DNA of 64,000 bases from Streptomyces griseoruber (GTDB lineage: Bacteria > Actinomycetota > Actinomycetes > Streptomycetales > Streptomycetaceae). This document shows, piece after piece, positions 30,710 through 39,362 of this stretch (within the stretch, counting starts at the first letter, position 1; each line of letters starts with the position of its first letter). The position numbers and the translations under genes were made by a program. The notes beneath the pieces are model-generated. The model was not told the DNA's origin. It worked only from the letters and a program-made list of their open reading frames with translations, and did no database searches. The stretch is from assembly GCF_001514205.1 (NCBI RefSeq), contig NZ_KQ948781.1, positions 176,609 to 240,608 on the forward strand, written 5' to 3'.

Positions 30710-31540
30710 ATGAAGTTCGGCTTCGTCATGTTCCCCACGCGGGACGCCATCGCGCCCGGTGACTTCGGCGCCCTCCTGGAGGACCGGGGCTTCGAGTCCC
30801 TGTTCGTGCCCGACCACACCCACATCCCGGCCGTCACGCCGGAGAAGGACGACGTCGCGAACCTCGCGCCGGAGTTCAGGAACGGCATGGACCCGTTCGT
30901 CGCCCTGGGCGCCCTCGCGCAGGCCACCTCGACCCTGCAGATCGGCACCGCGATCCTGCTGGTCCCGGAGCGCGACCCCATCGTCACAGCCAAGGCGGTC
31001 GCCTCGGTGGACGTGCTCTCCGGCGGCCGGATGAACTTCGGGGTGGGGCCGGGCTGGATCAAGCAGGAGTTGCGCAACCACGGCACGAACCCCGACGACC
31101 GCTGGCAGGTCATGCGGGAGCGCGTCGAGGCCATGCGGGAGATCTGGACCCAGGACATCGCCTCCTACCACGGCGAGTTCGTCGACTTCGCGGACATCAC
31201 GTCCTGGCCCAAGCCCGTCCGGACCCCCCACCCGCCGGTCCTCGTCGCCGGCAACGGCCCCGGCGTCACCGAGCGCGTCCTCGCGTACGGCGAGGAGTGG
31301 ATCCCCATGGCGCGCCCCGGAGTCCTCGACCAGATCGCCGAGTTCAAGAAGACCGCCCGCAAGCCCGGGAGCGACGAACCCCTCCCCGTCACCCTCTTCG
31401 GCGGCGAACTCCGCGATGTCGACGCCTACGAGGCCGTCGGAGTCGACCGCGTCCTGATCTGGGTACGGCCCCTCGACACCGCCCGGATGACGAGAACCAT
31501 CGACCGGATCGCGCTCCGCCTCGGCGACCGCCTGCGCTGA
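30710..31540 (+). CDS. LLM-class flavin or F420-dependent oxidoreductase
   Basis: The 276-residue protein is a luciferase-like TIM barrel. Features include FGFVMFPT at the N-terminus, LFVPDHTHIP, TSTLQIGTAILLVPERDP and GRMNFGVGPGW, typical of the F420-dependent TIGR03619-like group. AAGGAGGA precedes ATG 30710. Members either reduce with F420H2 or act as flavin monooxygenases. No classical flavin N-hydroxylase pair (VlmH/VlmR type) is in the window, so this protein and the following P450 are candidates for oxidising the amine to the hydroxylamine. That role is inference only. Confidence 0.8.
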   Translation: MKFGFVMFPTRDAIAPGDFGALLEDRGFESLFVPDHTHIPAVTPEKDDVANLAPEFRNGMDPFVALGALAQATSTLQIGTAILLVPERDPIVTAKAVASVDVLSGGRMNFGVGPGWIKQELRNHGTNPDDRWQVMRERVEAMREIWTQDIASYHGEFVDFADITSWPKPVRTPHPPVLVAGNGPGVTERVLAYGEEWIPMARPGVLDQIAEFKKTARKPGSDEPLPVTLFGGELRDVDAYEAVGVDRVLIWVRPLDTARMTRTIDRIALRLGDRLR

Positions 31541-31640
31541 CCGAACCCCGGAGAGCGCGACCTTCCCGGCCCCTCCCGGGCCCGGGACGCCCCCCAGACA
31601 GCCCTCCCACCGGAAATGCCCCTTGAAAGGCGGTCAACCG

Positions 31641-32864
31641 ATGTCATCCCCAACGACCGAACCCGTGGTGCTCGGCGCCGACTTCGTCCGCGATCCCCAC
31701 TCCGTCTACGACCGGCTCCGCAAGGAGGGCGCGGTTCACCGGGCCGTTCTGCCCACCGGTCTGAAGGTCTGGCTGATCACCTCCTACGAAGAGGGACGGG
31801 CCCTGCTCGCCGATCCACGGCTGAGCAAGAACATGGCTGATGCCGGGCACCTCTTCGAGCTCCACCAGACCGACATGAGCCGTCAGCGCGACTACTCCCA
31901 CTCGATCCAGCAGTCCATGATCAACATGGATCCGCCGGACCACACCCGGCTGCGCGGCCTCGTCGGCAGGGCGTTCACCATGCGGCAGGTGAACCGGCTG
32001 CGCCCCCGGATCGAGGAGATCGCCGACGAGCTGCTCGACGCACTCGCCGACCGCACCGAGTTCGACATCGTCGCCGACTACGCGGCGCCCCTGGTCAGCA
32101 CGGTCATCTCCGAACTGCTCGGTGTCCCGGAGGGTGACCGCGCCGAGTTCCGCGAGACATCCGAGATCCTGACCTCCGACGCGGACCGGGAGGTGGTGAA
32201 CCAGGCGTCTAACGCGCTGCTGACCCTGGTGAGCGCGATCGTCGAGGCCAAGCGCGCCGCCCCCGACGACAAGCTGCTCAGTTCGCTGATCCTCGCGGCC
32301 GACGGCGAGGACCGGCTCAGCCACGAGGAGGTCGTCTCCCTCGCCGTCGTGCTCTTCGTCGGCGGCTTCGACACCACGGTCAACCTCATCGGCAACGGCA
32401 CTCTCGCCCTGCTGCGCAACCCGGACCAGCTCGCCGAACTGCGCGCCGATCCGTCGTTGCTGCCGAGCGCCGTCGAGGAGTTCCTGCGCTTCGACGGCTC
32501 CGCCAACATCAGTCACTTCCGGCGCACCACCGACGCGGTCCCCGTCGGCAACATGACCATTCCGGCCGACGAGTTCGTCTTCGTCGGGCTCCTGGCGGCC
32601 AACCGGGACTCGGCCCGCTACCCCGACCCGGACGTACTCGACGTCACCCGCTCCGCAACCGGCCATCTCGCGTTCGGCCACGGCATCCACCACTGTGTGG
32701 GCGCACCGCTCGCCAGGGCCGAGAGCGAGATCGCCTTCGGGCGGCTCCTCGCGCGCTTCCCTGTCCTGGATCTGGCGATCGACCCGGAAGAGCTGATCCG
32801 GCGGCCCAGCATGCTCCATCGTGGGGTGCGTTCCCTGCCCGTCCGTGCACATGTGGAGAGTTGA
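31641..32864 (+). CDS. Cytochrome P450
   Basis: The 407-residue protein has the P450 signatures: GGFDTTVNLI in the I-helix (Asp in place of the usual Glu in the oxygen-binding region), EEFLRF (ExxR type) and the heme loop FGHGIHHCVGAPLAR with Cys352. ATG 31641 follows AAAGG. The AGGCGG/TTG at 31623 would add six residues. It is the last gene of the rightward operon. It probably hydroxylates or desaturates the finished chain, or oxidises nitrogen. No ferredoxin gene is nearby in the window. Confidence 0.9.
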   Translation: MSSPTTEPVVLGADFVRDPHSVYDRLRKEGAVHRAVLPTGLKVWLITSYEEGRALLADPRLSKNMADAGHLFELHQTDMSRQRDYSHSIQQSMINMDPPDHTRLRGLVGRAFTMRQVNRLRPRIEEIADELLDALADRTEFDIVADYAAPLVSTVISELLGVPEGDRAEFRETSEILTSDADREVVNQASNALLTLVSAIVEAKRAAPDDKLLSSLILAADGEDRLSHEEVVSLAVVLFVGGFDTTVNLIGNGTLALLRNPDQLAELRADPSLLPSAVEEFLRFDGSANISHFRRTTDAVPVGNMTIPADEFVFVGLLAANRDSARYPDPDVLDVTRSATGHLAFGHGIHHCVGAPLARAESEIAFGRLLARFPVLDLAIDPEELIRRPSMLHRGVRSLPVRAHVES

Positions 32865-33392
32865 TGGAGGTAGCCAGGCAGAAGGAATGCGGCTGATCGG
32901 TGACGGTGCGTGAGCCTGGCCGGTCAGGTGATCTGTGTGAGGGGGCATCCAGAGGCAGCGGTGAAGGCGCGGTGGACGGCTTCGAAGGCGCTGCTGCCGA
33001 GCTTGCGGGCGGAGTCGGGGCAGGAGCGCGGCGAGCCAGGCGGTCGCACCGTGTCCTGGCCATCGCCTTCGCCCTGACCGGGGCCAAGGCCGACGAACGC
33101 GAGACCCTGCTGGATCTGCTCGCCGCCGAACCGCACCTCGTCGCCGCCCGGCCCGGACAGACGCCGACCGGCGACAAGTACGGCACAGTGCCGAGGTCGC
33201 ACACCGGGCGGCGTGATCGCCCGCGTCATGCAGCGCATCCTCGCGCCGACCGCCACGACATGGCTCACCGGGTGCGCTGTCTCCCCCACTCCGGCTGCCG
33301 GCTTCGCGGCTGCCTGCCTCCCCCCGCCGCCCGCCCGGCGGGTTGGTCGGCCCTGGTGGCCAGCCCGGGGTCAGCTCTCGGACGACAACGGT
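32865..33392. other. Gene-free junction with decayed insertion-sequence DNA
   Basis: No intact gene lies between the P450 and the formamidase stop. The stretch contains part of a transposase (32990-33185, plus strand). Overlapping it on the minus strand is a short protein-like tail (SARKLGSSAFEAVHRAF, ending at 32924) that I cannot place. It marks the right boundary of the biosynthetic cluster. Confidence 0.65.
32990..33185 (+). pseudogene. IS982-like transposase remnant
   Basis: The frame encodes FALTGAKADERETLLDLL and then LVAARPGQTPTGDKYG. This resembles the central segment of IS982-family transposases in actinomycetes, in which a GDKxY motif precedes a catalytic region. Both ends are missing and the frame breaks on each side. 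The family assignment rests on remembered similarity. Confidence 0.55.
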
Positions 33393-34460
33393 TCAGCACC
33401 TCAGGTCCGCCTTGGAGATGCGGCCGTGGACGCCCTTGACGATGTCGACCACCTGGGAGACGTGGAAGTCGGCGGCCGCGCTGAGGTAGGCCAGGCCGAC
33501 AGGGCCGGGGATGGCGAACCGGTCTGTGAGGAGGGTGAGTGCGTCGCGTACGGCGTTGCGCAGGGCCTCGTCGAGGTCGCGGTCGAGGCCCAGCACGATG
33601 TGCTCGGACGGCGTTTCCGCGAAGGGTGCGCGCAGGCGGGCGGCCAGAGCGCGGGTGGCCGGGTCCGTGTGGACCGTGAGGCGGAGGGTGGCGCGCAGTG
33701 GGGCCTCGAAGGCGGTGAGGGCGACTTCGCCGTCGCCCTGGGAGAAGTGGGGGTCGCCGACGTAGAAGAGGGCCTCGGGGACCTGGACGGGGAGGAAGAG
33801 GCGGGCGCCGGTGCCGAGGTGGCGGACGTCGATGTTCCCGCCGTGGGGGCCCGGCGGGACGGAGTGGACGGGGGATTCGGTGGCCGGGGCGACGCCCATG
33901 ATGCCGAGGAAGGGGCGAAGGGCGAAGCCGAGGTGACGGCCGTCACCGACCGGGAGCCGGCCCCGGCCGTCGTCTCCGACGGTCGCGACGATGCTGGTCG
34001 GCTCGCCCAGGGGTGTCTGCGGGTATTCGCCGGGGAGGGCGCCCTTGCCGTGCCGGTTGCTGATCACCCCGTAGGGAGCGCGGCGGAGCAGGGTCAGGAC
34101 TTCGACCTCCAGTACGTCGCCGGGCCGTGCGCCGTGCAGTGCCACGGGCCCGGTGACGACGTGCGGGCCCTGCGTCTGCGGCAGGTGTTCGCGTGCGGAG
34201 GCGGCCAGTTCGACGGCGTCGTGCAGCAGGCCGTTCGCGGCGATGCCGGCCGCCCCGAAGAAGGCTGCCGGGTCGCGGCCCTGGTCTTCGAGGATGCCCT
34301 CGTGGCTGATGGTGTCGAAGGTGACGGTCTCGCCCGAGCGCACGGTCAGCGCCGGCTTCGCGGTGGCGTTGGGCAGCAGGCCCCAGTGCACGCGGGAGGG
34401 GTCGGCGGGGAGGTAGTGGTCGCCGTCCAGGGGGCCGAGCCCGGGTTGGAGGAGGTTCAC
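33393..34460 (-). CDS. Acetamidase/formamidase family amidohydrolase
   Basis: The 355-residue protein has the FmdA/AmdA pattern: HYLPADPSRVHWG near the start, FDTISHEGIL, HVVTGPVALHGARPGDVLEVEVL, PPGPHGGNIDVRHLGTGARLFLPV and YVGDPHFSQGDGEV with the conserved His/Asp metal ligands. It hydrolyses formamide or short amides to acid and ammonia. GTG 34460 overlaps the isochorismatase-type gene stop. As the last gene of the catabolic operon it probably handles a final amide product. Confidence 0.88.
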   Translation of the reverse strand: MNLLQPGLGPLDGDHYLPADPSRVHWGLLPNATAKPALTVRSGETVTFDTISHEGILEDQGRDPAAFFGAAGIAANGLLHDAVELAASAREHLPQTQGPHVVTGPVALHGARPGDVLEVEVLTLLRRAPYGVISNRHGKGALPGEYPQTPLGEPTSIVATVGDDGRGRLPVGDGRHLGFALRPFLGIMGVAPATESPVHSVPPGPHGGNIDVRHLGTGARLFLPVQVPEALFYVGDPHFSQGDGEVALTAFEAPLRATLRLTVHTDPATRALAARLRAPFAETPSEHIVLGLDRDLDEALRNAVRDALTLLTDRFAIPGPVGLAYLSAAADFHVSQVVDIVKGVHGRISKADLRC

Positions 34461-35221
34461 TTCAGGGCCTCCCGCAGGGCCCCGGCGGTGAGGGTGAACC
34501 CGAAGCACTGGCGGACGTTGTAGAGGGTGGCGTCCATGCAGTACGCGGGCGACGTGGTGGCCACCGCGTCCTCCACCATGACGACGTCGTAGCCGAGGTT
34601 CGCGGCGTCCATGAGGGTGGCCAGGACACACTGGTCGGCGTTGACGCCGGCGAACAGCACGGTGTCGACCCGCAGGTTGCGCAGCACGCTGTCCAGCTCG
34701 GTGTCGTGGAATCCGCTCATCCGGTACTTGGAGACGTGGAGGTCGCCGTCCGCGGTCTCCAACTCGGCGACGATCGCGGCCGAGGGGCTGCCCCGTTCCA
34801 GTACCCGGCCAGCCGGGAGCTGGGCGCCGAGGCCGCCGCCGGTGCCGTCAGGGTCGTAGACGTGCAGAACGCCGGGCGGGAGGTTGGCCCGGTCGGGGCG
34901 GTTTCCCCAGTTGAGCCAGATGACGGGGACGCCGGCGGCGCGCAGCGGGGGCAGCAGGCCGGCGATGACGGGGATGGGGGCGCGCGCGGGGGCCACGTCC
35001 ACGCCGATGGAGGCGAGCCAGCCGTCGGGCGAGCAGAAGTCGTTCTGCATGTCGACGACGATCAGCGCGGTCGCGGCGAGGTCGGCGGTCACCGTCTGGG
35101 GGAGTGCCTCGACAGTGACCGGGTGTGGGTCGCGGTGCGGGCGGGCCAGTACGACGGCCGTGCCGTCCGCCCGCCAGGCGTTGCGGGAGTTGGGCCCGAT
35201 CAGGCCGTGGGCGTCAGGCAT
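34457..35221 (-). CDS. Isochorismatase-family cysteine hydrolase
   Basis: The 254-residue protein has the Asp-Lys-Cys triad: Asp57 in VVDMQNDF, the Lys in SKYRMSGF, and the Cys in GVNADQCVLAT. An N-terminal extension of about 45 residues precedes the core. Relatives hydrolyse amides or ureas: RutB-type ureidoacrylate hydrolase, biuret hydrolase, N-carbamoylsarcosine amidase. It overlaps the amidase gene by eight nt. With an amidase fusion of the AtzH/AtzE type next door, a biuret- or carbamoyl-like substrate is plausible, but the sequence alone does not decide. Confidence 0.87.
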   Translation of the reverse strand: MPDAHGLIGPNSRNAWRADGTAVVLARPHRDPHPVTVEALPQTVTADLAATALIVVDMQNDFCSPDGWLASIGVDVAPARAPIPVIAGLLPPLRAAGVPVIWLNWGNRPDRANLPPGVLHVYDPDGTGGGLGAQLPAGRVLERGSPSAAIVAELETADGDLHVSKYRMSGFHDTELDSVLRNLRVDTVLFAGVNADQCVLATLMDAANLGYDVVMVEDAVATTSPAYCMDATLYNVRQCFGFTLTAGALREALK

Positions 35222-36764
35222 GCGCGGGTTTCCTCGAATCGGTGATGAAGTCCAGCAGGGCCCGGTCGGTGCCCCGGGCGCCCAGCGCGCACAGGCCCAC
35301 GGGCAACGAGCGCACCCGCAGCAGCGGGGCGACGGCCGCCGGGAGTCCGGCCAGGGAGGCGAGGCAGGTCAGGCGGAGGGTGGCGGCACGAACGGCCTCC
35401 ACCTCGTCGGGCGGCGCGTCGGCGAGCGGGGCGGGGCCACTCGTGGCGGGCAGCAGCAGGGCGGTCCCGGGCAGAAGTACGGCGTCCAGCGCCTTCCGCC
35501 CGTCGGACAGAACCCGTTCCGCCTGCGCCCGTTCGGCCGCGCTCACCCGGCGTCCGTTCTCGAAGCGTGCCGCGACGTCCGGGGCGAGCGCGCCCGGGTG
35601 CCGAGCGATCCACGCGCCATGCTGCTCCCAGGCTTCAGCGGCCTGGACGGTGCGGAAGGCGGCGAACCACTCTCCGAGGTGCTCGGCGGCTCCGGTGCGG
35701 GTACGCGTCAGGGGCAGCGCGGTACGCAGGGTCAGTGCCCGGCAGGCAGCCTCGAAGGAGGCGCGGACCTCGGGTTCCGCGAGCGACACCAGTTCCTCGT
35801 CCACCATGCATGCGGTGATCGGCCCGGTGGTGTCGCCCCGCGTCAGCAGCGCCTCGGCCGCCGTCCGCAGCAGGACGGGGTCGCGGGCCAGGAGTCCGGC
35901 GGTGTCGAAGGAGGGGGCCAACGCCAGCAGGCCTCCGTTGGGGGTGGCACCGTGGGTGGGCCGCCAGCCGTACAGGCCGCAGTAGGAGGCGGGCACACGG
36001 ATCGAGCCGGCGGTGTCGGTGGCCAGCCCCAGGTCCGCCCGGCCGCGGGCCACGGCGGCGGCCGGGCCGCTGCTGGAGCCGCCGGTGATCCGGCCGGGTG
36101 CGGCGGGGTTGGCGGGTGTGCCGTAGTGTCGGTTGGTCCCGGCGAGACCGAAGGCCAGCTCGTCGGTCTGGGCGATACCGGTGAGTTCGGCACCCGCGTC
36201 GAGCAACTGCCGTACGGCGTCAGCGTGTTCGGGCTCCGTGCGGGCCTCGGCCAGCCACGCCGGATTGCCCGCGCCCACCCGCTGTTCCGCGACGGCGAAC
36301 AGGTCCTTCACCGCGGTGCGGACCTGCGCCAGCGGGCCCTGTCCGGTGGAGGCCACCAGGGGCCCGGCCACTCGCCACACCGCCGGGTCGGGGCGGTCGT
36401 CCGGCACAGTTACGGGCACGGCTACGGCGCTCACGTGCGCGGCGGCGATCCGCCACCCGGCATCGGTGCGTTGCCACACCTGCGTCTGGAGCCCGCGCGC
36501 ACCGTCCTGCCGCCGTGTCTCGGCGGTCACGACCCCGACCCCCACCGCCGGACGGACCACGTGCACCCGCTCGACCACCCGGGCGGGAGCCCCTCCCCTC
36601 CCCCGCCGGAAGTCGGCGATGGCGGTGTGGCCCACCAAGACGGTGTCGCCCTCGGCGCGCAGGGTGTCCGGGGCGTCGAGGAACCAGTGGTCCAGCCCCG
36701 TCAAGTCGTTGGCGGCGAGCGCCTGTTCGTAGGCCCAGAAGGCGGCGAGGAGATCCATGCTCAC
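35214..36764 (-). CDS. AtzH-like domain fused to amidase-signature hydrolase
   Basis: In this 516-residue protein, residues 1-120 form an NTF2-like AtzH/DUF3225 domain (FWAYEQALAANDLTGLDHWF, then VWQRTDAGWRIAAAHVS). Residues 130-516 are an amidase-signature enzyme. The catalytic Lys is Lys153 (AVKDLF), the cis-Ser is in GGSSSGPAAAV and the nucleophile is in DTAGSIRVPASYCG. AtzH and AtzE occur as separate proteins in cyanuric acid degradation, where AtzE hydrolyses 1-carboxybiuret. Here the two are one polypeptide. The start is GTG 36764 (overlapping the cupin stop) or ATG 36758. No AtzG-like small partner was seen. The substrate is unproven. Confidence 0.8.
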   Translation of the reverse strand: MSMDLLAAFWAYEQALAANDLTGLDHWFLDAPDTLRAEGDTVLVGHTAIADFRRGRGGAPARVVERVHVVRPAVGVGVVTAETRRQDGARGLQTQVWQRTDAGWRIAAAHVSAVAVPVTVPDDRPDPAVWRVAGPLVASTGQGPLAQVRTAVKDLFAVAEQRVGAGNPAWLAEARTEPEHADAVRQLLDAGAELTGIAQTDELAFGLAGTNRHYGTPANPAAPGRITGGSSSGPAAAVARGRADLGLATDTAGSIRVPASYCGLYGWRPTHGATPNGGLLALAPSFDTAGLLARDPVLLRTAAEALLTRGDTTGPITACMVDEELVSLAEPEVRASFEAACRALTLRTALPLTRTRTGAAEHLGEWFAAFRTVQAAEAWEQHGAWIARHPGALAPDVAARFENGRRVSAAERAQAERVLSDGRKALDAVLLPGTALLLPATSGPAPLADAPPDEVEAVRAATLRLTCLASLAGLPAAVAPLLRVRSLPVGLCALGARGTDRALLDFITDSRKPAHA

Positions 36765-37192
36765 GGTGTTCCCGCTCGCAGGACGGCCAGATCCTGCTCG
36801 TCCAGGGCGGCGACCGGTCCACGCTCGATGAGATCCGCGAAGCCCTCGTCGGGGGCCATCACGGTGAGGGTGTAGAGGCGTTCGGTGGCGGACGCGTTCA
36901 CGATGCGGTGCTTGGAGCCGACGGGCAGGACCAGGACGTCGCCGGGGGCGAGGTCGCGCTCGTGCTCGTCGCTGGCGGCGCGGCCGTGGCCGGCGAGCAC
37001 GACGAACGTCTCGACGGACTCGGGGTGCCAGTTGAGGGGCTGGGCGCCGCCCGGTTCCCAGACCTCGAAGACGACCGTGGTGGGCGAGCCGTCCCGGGGG
37101 CCGGTGAGCACGGCGAGCTTGACGGTGTCGCCGGCGGTGATGTGGTGGGCGGTGATGTCGCGCAGCGGGGTGTGCAGCGGGGCGTCGGTCAT
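36761..37192 (-). CDS. Cupin-domain protein
   Basis: The 143-residue single cupin has metal-binding motif 1 as LNWHPESVETFVVLAGHGR and motif 2 as GDVLVLPVGSKHRIVN. Residues His, Glu and the late His are suitable ligands. It lies between the creatininase and amidase genes of the catabolic operon and is coupled to the amidase. It could be a small metalloenzyme or a binding protein for the catabolised compound. The family does not predict a reaction. Confidence 0.8.
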   Translation of the reverse strand: MTDAPLHTPLRDITAHHITAGDTVKLAVLTGPRDGSPTTVVFEVWEPGGAQPLNWHPESVETFVVLAGHGRAASDEHERDLAPGDVLVLPVGSKHRIVNASATERLYTLTVMAPDEGFADLIERGPVAALDEQDLAVLRAGTP

Positions 37193-37203
37193 GGCGGGCT
37201 CCC

Positions 37204-37989
37204 TCAGGGAGTCGGGGGGCGGTCGGGCAGGAAGCGCGCGCATTCGCGCAACGCGGCGGCGGCCGCGGAGACGGACGCGTCGACGAGCTTGCGGCCGAGT
37301 TCGGGCGTGGCTCCCGTGGGATCGCCGATGAGGCCGTTGCCGGTGGCGAAGTCGTCGCTGGTCCAGCCGAAGGACACCGGCTTGCCGAAGCCGATGTGCT
37401 CGTACGCGGTGAGGTGTTCGGGGACGCTGCGGCGCGCCTGTGTCATGTCCACCAGGTCCGGGTGGAGGTGGAGCATGGCGGCGGTTTCCTTGAGTCCGCC
37501 GTGCACGCCCATGCCGAACTCCGCGGCCGGGGACGCGCCGCCCTGGTCGGCGGGGAGGGCGGCGTGCAGCAGGAAGGTGCGCAGGCCGTGGCGGGTGCGC
37601 AGCTCGCGCAGGGCGACGCCGAGCAGGGCGCTGTTGCCGCCGTGCGCGTTGAGGAAGGCGAGCCGCCGGACGGGGCCTGCGGCCAGGGAGCGTCCGAGGT
37701 CGTCGAGGACGGACAGGAGGGTGCGGGCGCTGAGCCACAGCGTGCCCGGGGACCAGGCGTGTTCGTCGGACTTGGTGTAGGCGAGCCCCGGCAGCAGCGT
37801 GATGTCGCAGCTCTCCCCCGCGAGCCGGGCGGCGCCCTCGGCGACGGCTTCGGCCATGTAGTAGTCGGTGGCGACGGGCAGATGGGGCCCGTGCTGCTCG
37901 ACCGCGCCGACCGGCAGCACGGCGACGGTGTCCTCGCCGAACCGCTCGATCTCCGGGCCGCTGAGGTCGATGAAACGGGTGAAGGTCAC
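37204..37989 (-). CDS. Creatininase-family amidohydrolase
   Basis: The 261-residue protein carries the family motifs VLPVGAVEQHGPHLPVATD (Glu/His/Asp metal ligands), LAFLNAHGGNSALL and GVHGGLKETAAML (second metal site Glu). The family hydrolyses cyclic or linear amides, for example creatinine and formamidopyrimidines (ArfB/MftE relatives). GTG 37989 overlaps the FAD gene stop. It suggests that the imported compound is ring-opened or deformylated. Confidence 0.88.
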   Translation of the reverse strand: MTFTRFIDLSGPEIERFGEDTVAVLPVGAVEQHGPHLPVATDYYMAEAVAEGAARLAGESCDITLLPGLAYTKSDEHAWSPGTLWLSARTLLSVLDDLGRSLAAGPVRRLAFLNAHGGNSALLGVALRELRTRHGLRTFLLHAALPADQGGASPAAEFGMGVHGGLKETAAMLHLHPDLVDMTQARRSVPEHLTAYEHIGFGKPVSFGWTSDDFATGNGLIGDPTGATPELGRKLVDASVSAAAAALRECARFLPDRPPTP

Positions 37990-39362
37990 GGCGTCTCCTG
38001 CGAAGTGGCGGGAATCTTGCCGGGGTTGAGCAGGCCCAGCGGGTCGGCGGTGAGGGCCGTCTCCCGTACCAGGTCCAGACGGCGATCGACGTACCAGTTG
38101 TGCGGGCTGTGCACGCGGACGCCCAGAGCTTCCAGGGCGGCTGTGCCGGCGTAGACGGTCTGCTCGTCCTGGTAGCGAGCCATGAGCATGCCGACCGTGC
38201 CGGAGCGCATGCCCTCCAGGTGGAGCAGGGTGTCCGGGAAGACTTTCCGGATCTCGGTGGTGTCGCCGAGGAGGACGTCGCCGCCGATCTCCAGATGGAA
38301 CCAGCCGTCCTCGGCCGTCATCAGGTGGTAGGTGGGGTGGTTGAAGGACATCGAGCTGATCAGCGCGGGGCCGTCCGGTGCGGGCCGGATGTCGAGGACG
38401 CTGCCGCCGTGCGACCGGACGATCGCCCGTGCCTGCTCCACGGCCTCCTCCTCGATGATCGCGCGCACACTCAGGGCCGTGGGGTCCAGCGCCGGGTCGG
38501 GCCGGTAGACCCCCACGAGGCCGGCTTCGTCCAGCGAGGCCAGGCGCGGTGCCGGTTCGAGGCGTACCAGCGCCGACAGCGCGGCGGTGGCGGACGCCCA
38601 GTCGGCGAAGGCCGCGAACAGGCCCGTCCAGGTGCGGGCCCGCTGGAGCCGTACGGTCGCGGTGGCGATGATCCCGGTGGTGCCGTAGGCGTGGATGTAC
38701 GGCAGTGCCTCCGCGTCCTGGACTGTGAAGGGCTCGGCGTCCGCCGTGCAGGGTACGACCGTCAACTCCTGTACGAAACCGTCGCTGTTGGTCTTGTGCA
38801 CGAGAGAGCCGGTGCCGCCGCTTCCGCCGGAGAGGAAGCCGCCGACCGTGGTGCCGAAGGTGGACGGGAACATCCACAGCTCCTGGCCGAGGGTGCGGGC
38901 GTGGCCTTCGAGGTCGGACATCCTCGCCCCGGCCTCGGCGCGGATCCAGCCGTCACCGGCGTCGAGGATCCGGCCGCAGCCGGTGAGGTCGAGGACTGCG
39001 CCGTCGTACAGCGGGATCGCCTGGCCGTAGTTGCCGGTGCCCTTGCCGCGCGGGGTGAGGGGGATGCGGTGGCGGTGGGCCAGGGCGAGGATGCCCGGGA
39101 TCTGCTCGTGCGCGGTGGGGCGCAGGACGGCCTCGGCGTGTCCGGCGGGAAGGCGCGCGGACAGGATGGGCGACATGTGCGCCCAGTCGCAGGAGGCCTT
39201 CTCCCGTGCCGCCGGGTCGCGGATCACCCCGTCGGTGCCGAGGAGTTCGGTGGCCTCGGCGCAGAACTCCTCGATCCCGGGCGTCGGCCGGCGTTCCGTC
39301 ATGCCCGGAGCCCGTCCGTCGTCGACGAGTTCGGTGAGTGCGGTCAGATGTCCGGTCGTCAT
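37986..39362 (-). CDS. FAD-binding PCMH-type oxidase/dehydrogenase
   Basis: The 458-residue protein has the FAD_binding_4 fold: PLTPRGKGTGNYGQAIPLYDGAVLDL, then TFGTTVGGFLSGGSGGTGSLVHK. The C-terminal motif GLLNPGKI is typical of glycolate-oxidase-D-like enzymes. No covalent-flavin Cys/His pair is evident. It would oxidise a hydroxyacid or heterocycle using a soluble acceptor. It is coupled to the binding-protein gene upstream (ATGA) and to the creatininase gene downstream (GTGA). Confidence 0.85.
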   Translation of the reverse strand: MTTGHLTALTELVDDGRAPGMTERRPTPGIEEFCAEATELLGTDGVIRDPAAREKASCDWAHMSPILSARLPAGHAEAVLRPTAHEQIPGILALAHRHRIPLTPRGKGTGNYGQAIPLYDGAVLDLTGCGRILDAGDGWIRAEAGARMSDLEGHARTLGQELWMFPSTFGTTVGGFLSGGSGGTGSLVHKTNSDGFVQELTVVPCTADAEPFTVQDAEALPYIHAYGTTGIIATATVRLQRARTWTGLFAAFADWASATAALSALVRLEPAPRLASLDEAGLVGVYRPDPALDPTALSVRAIIEEEAVEQARAIVRSHGGSVLDIRPAPDGPALISSMSFNHPTYHLMTAEDGWFHLEIGGDVLLGDTTEIRKVFPDTLLHLEGMRSGTVGMLMARYQDEQTVYAGTAALEALGVRVHSPHNWYVDRRLDLVRETALTADPLGLLNPGKIPATSQETP

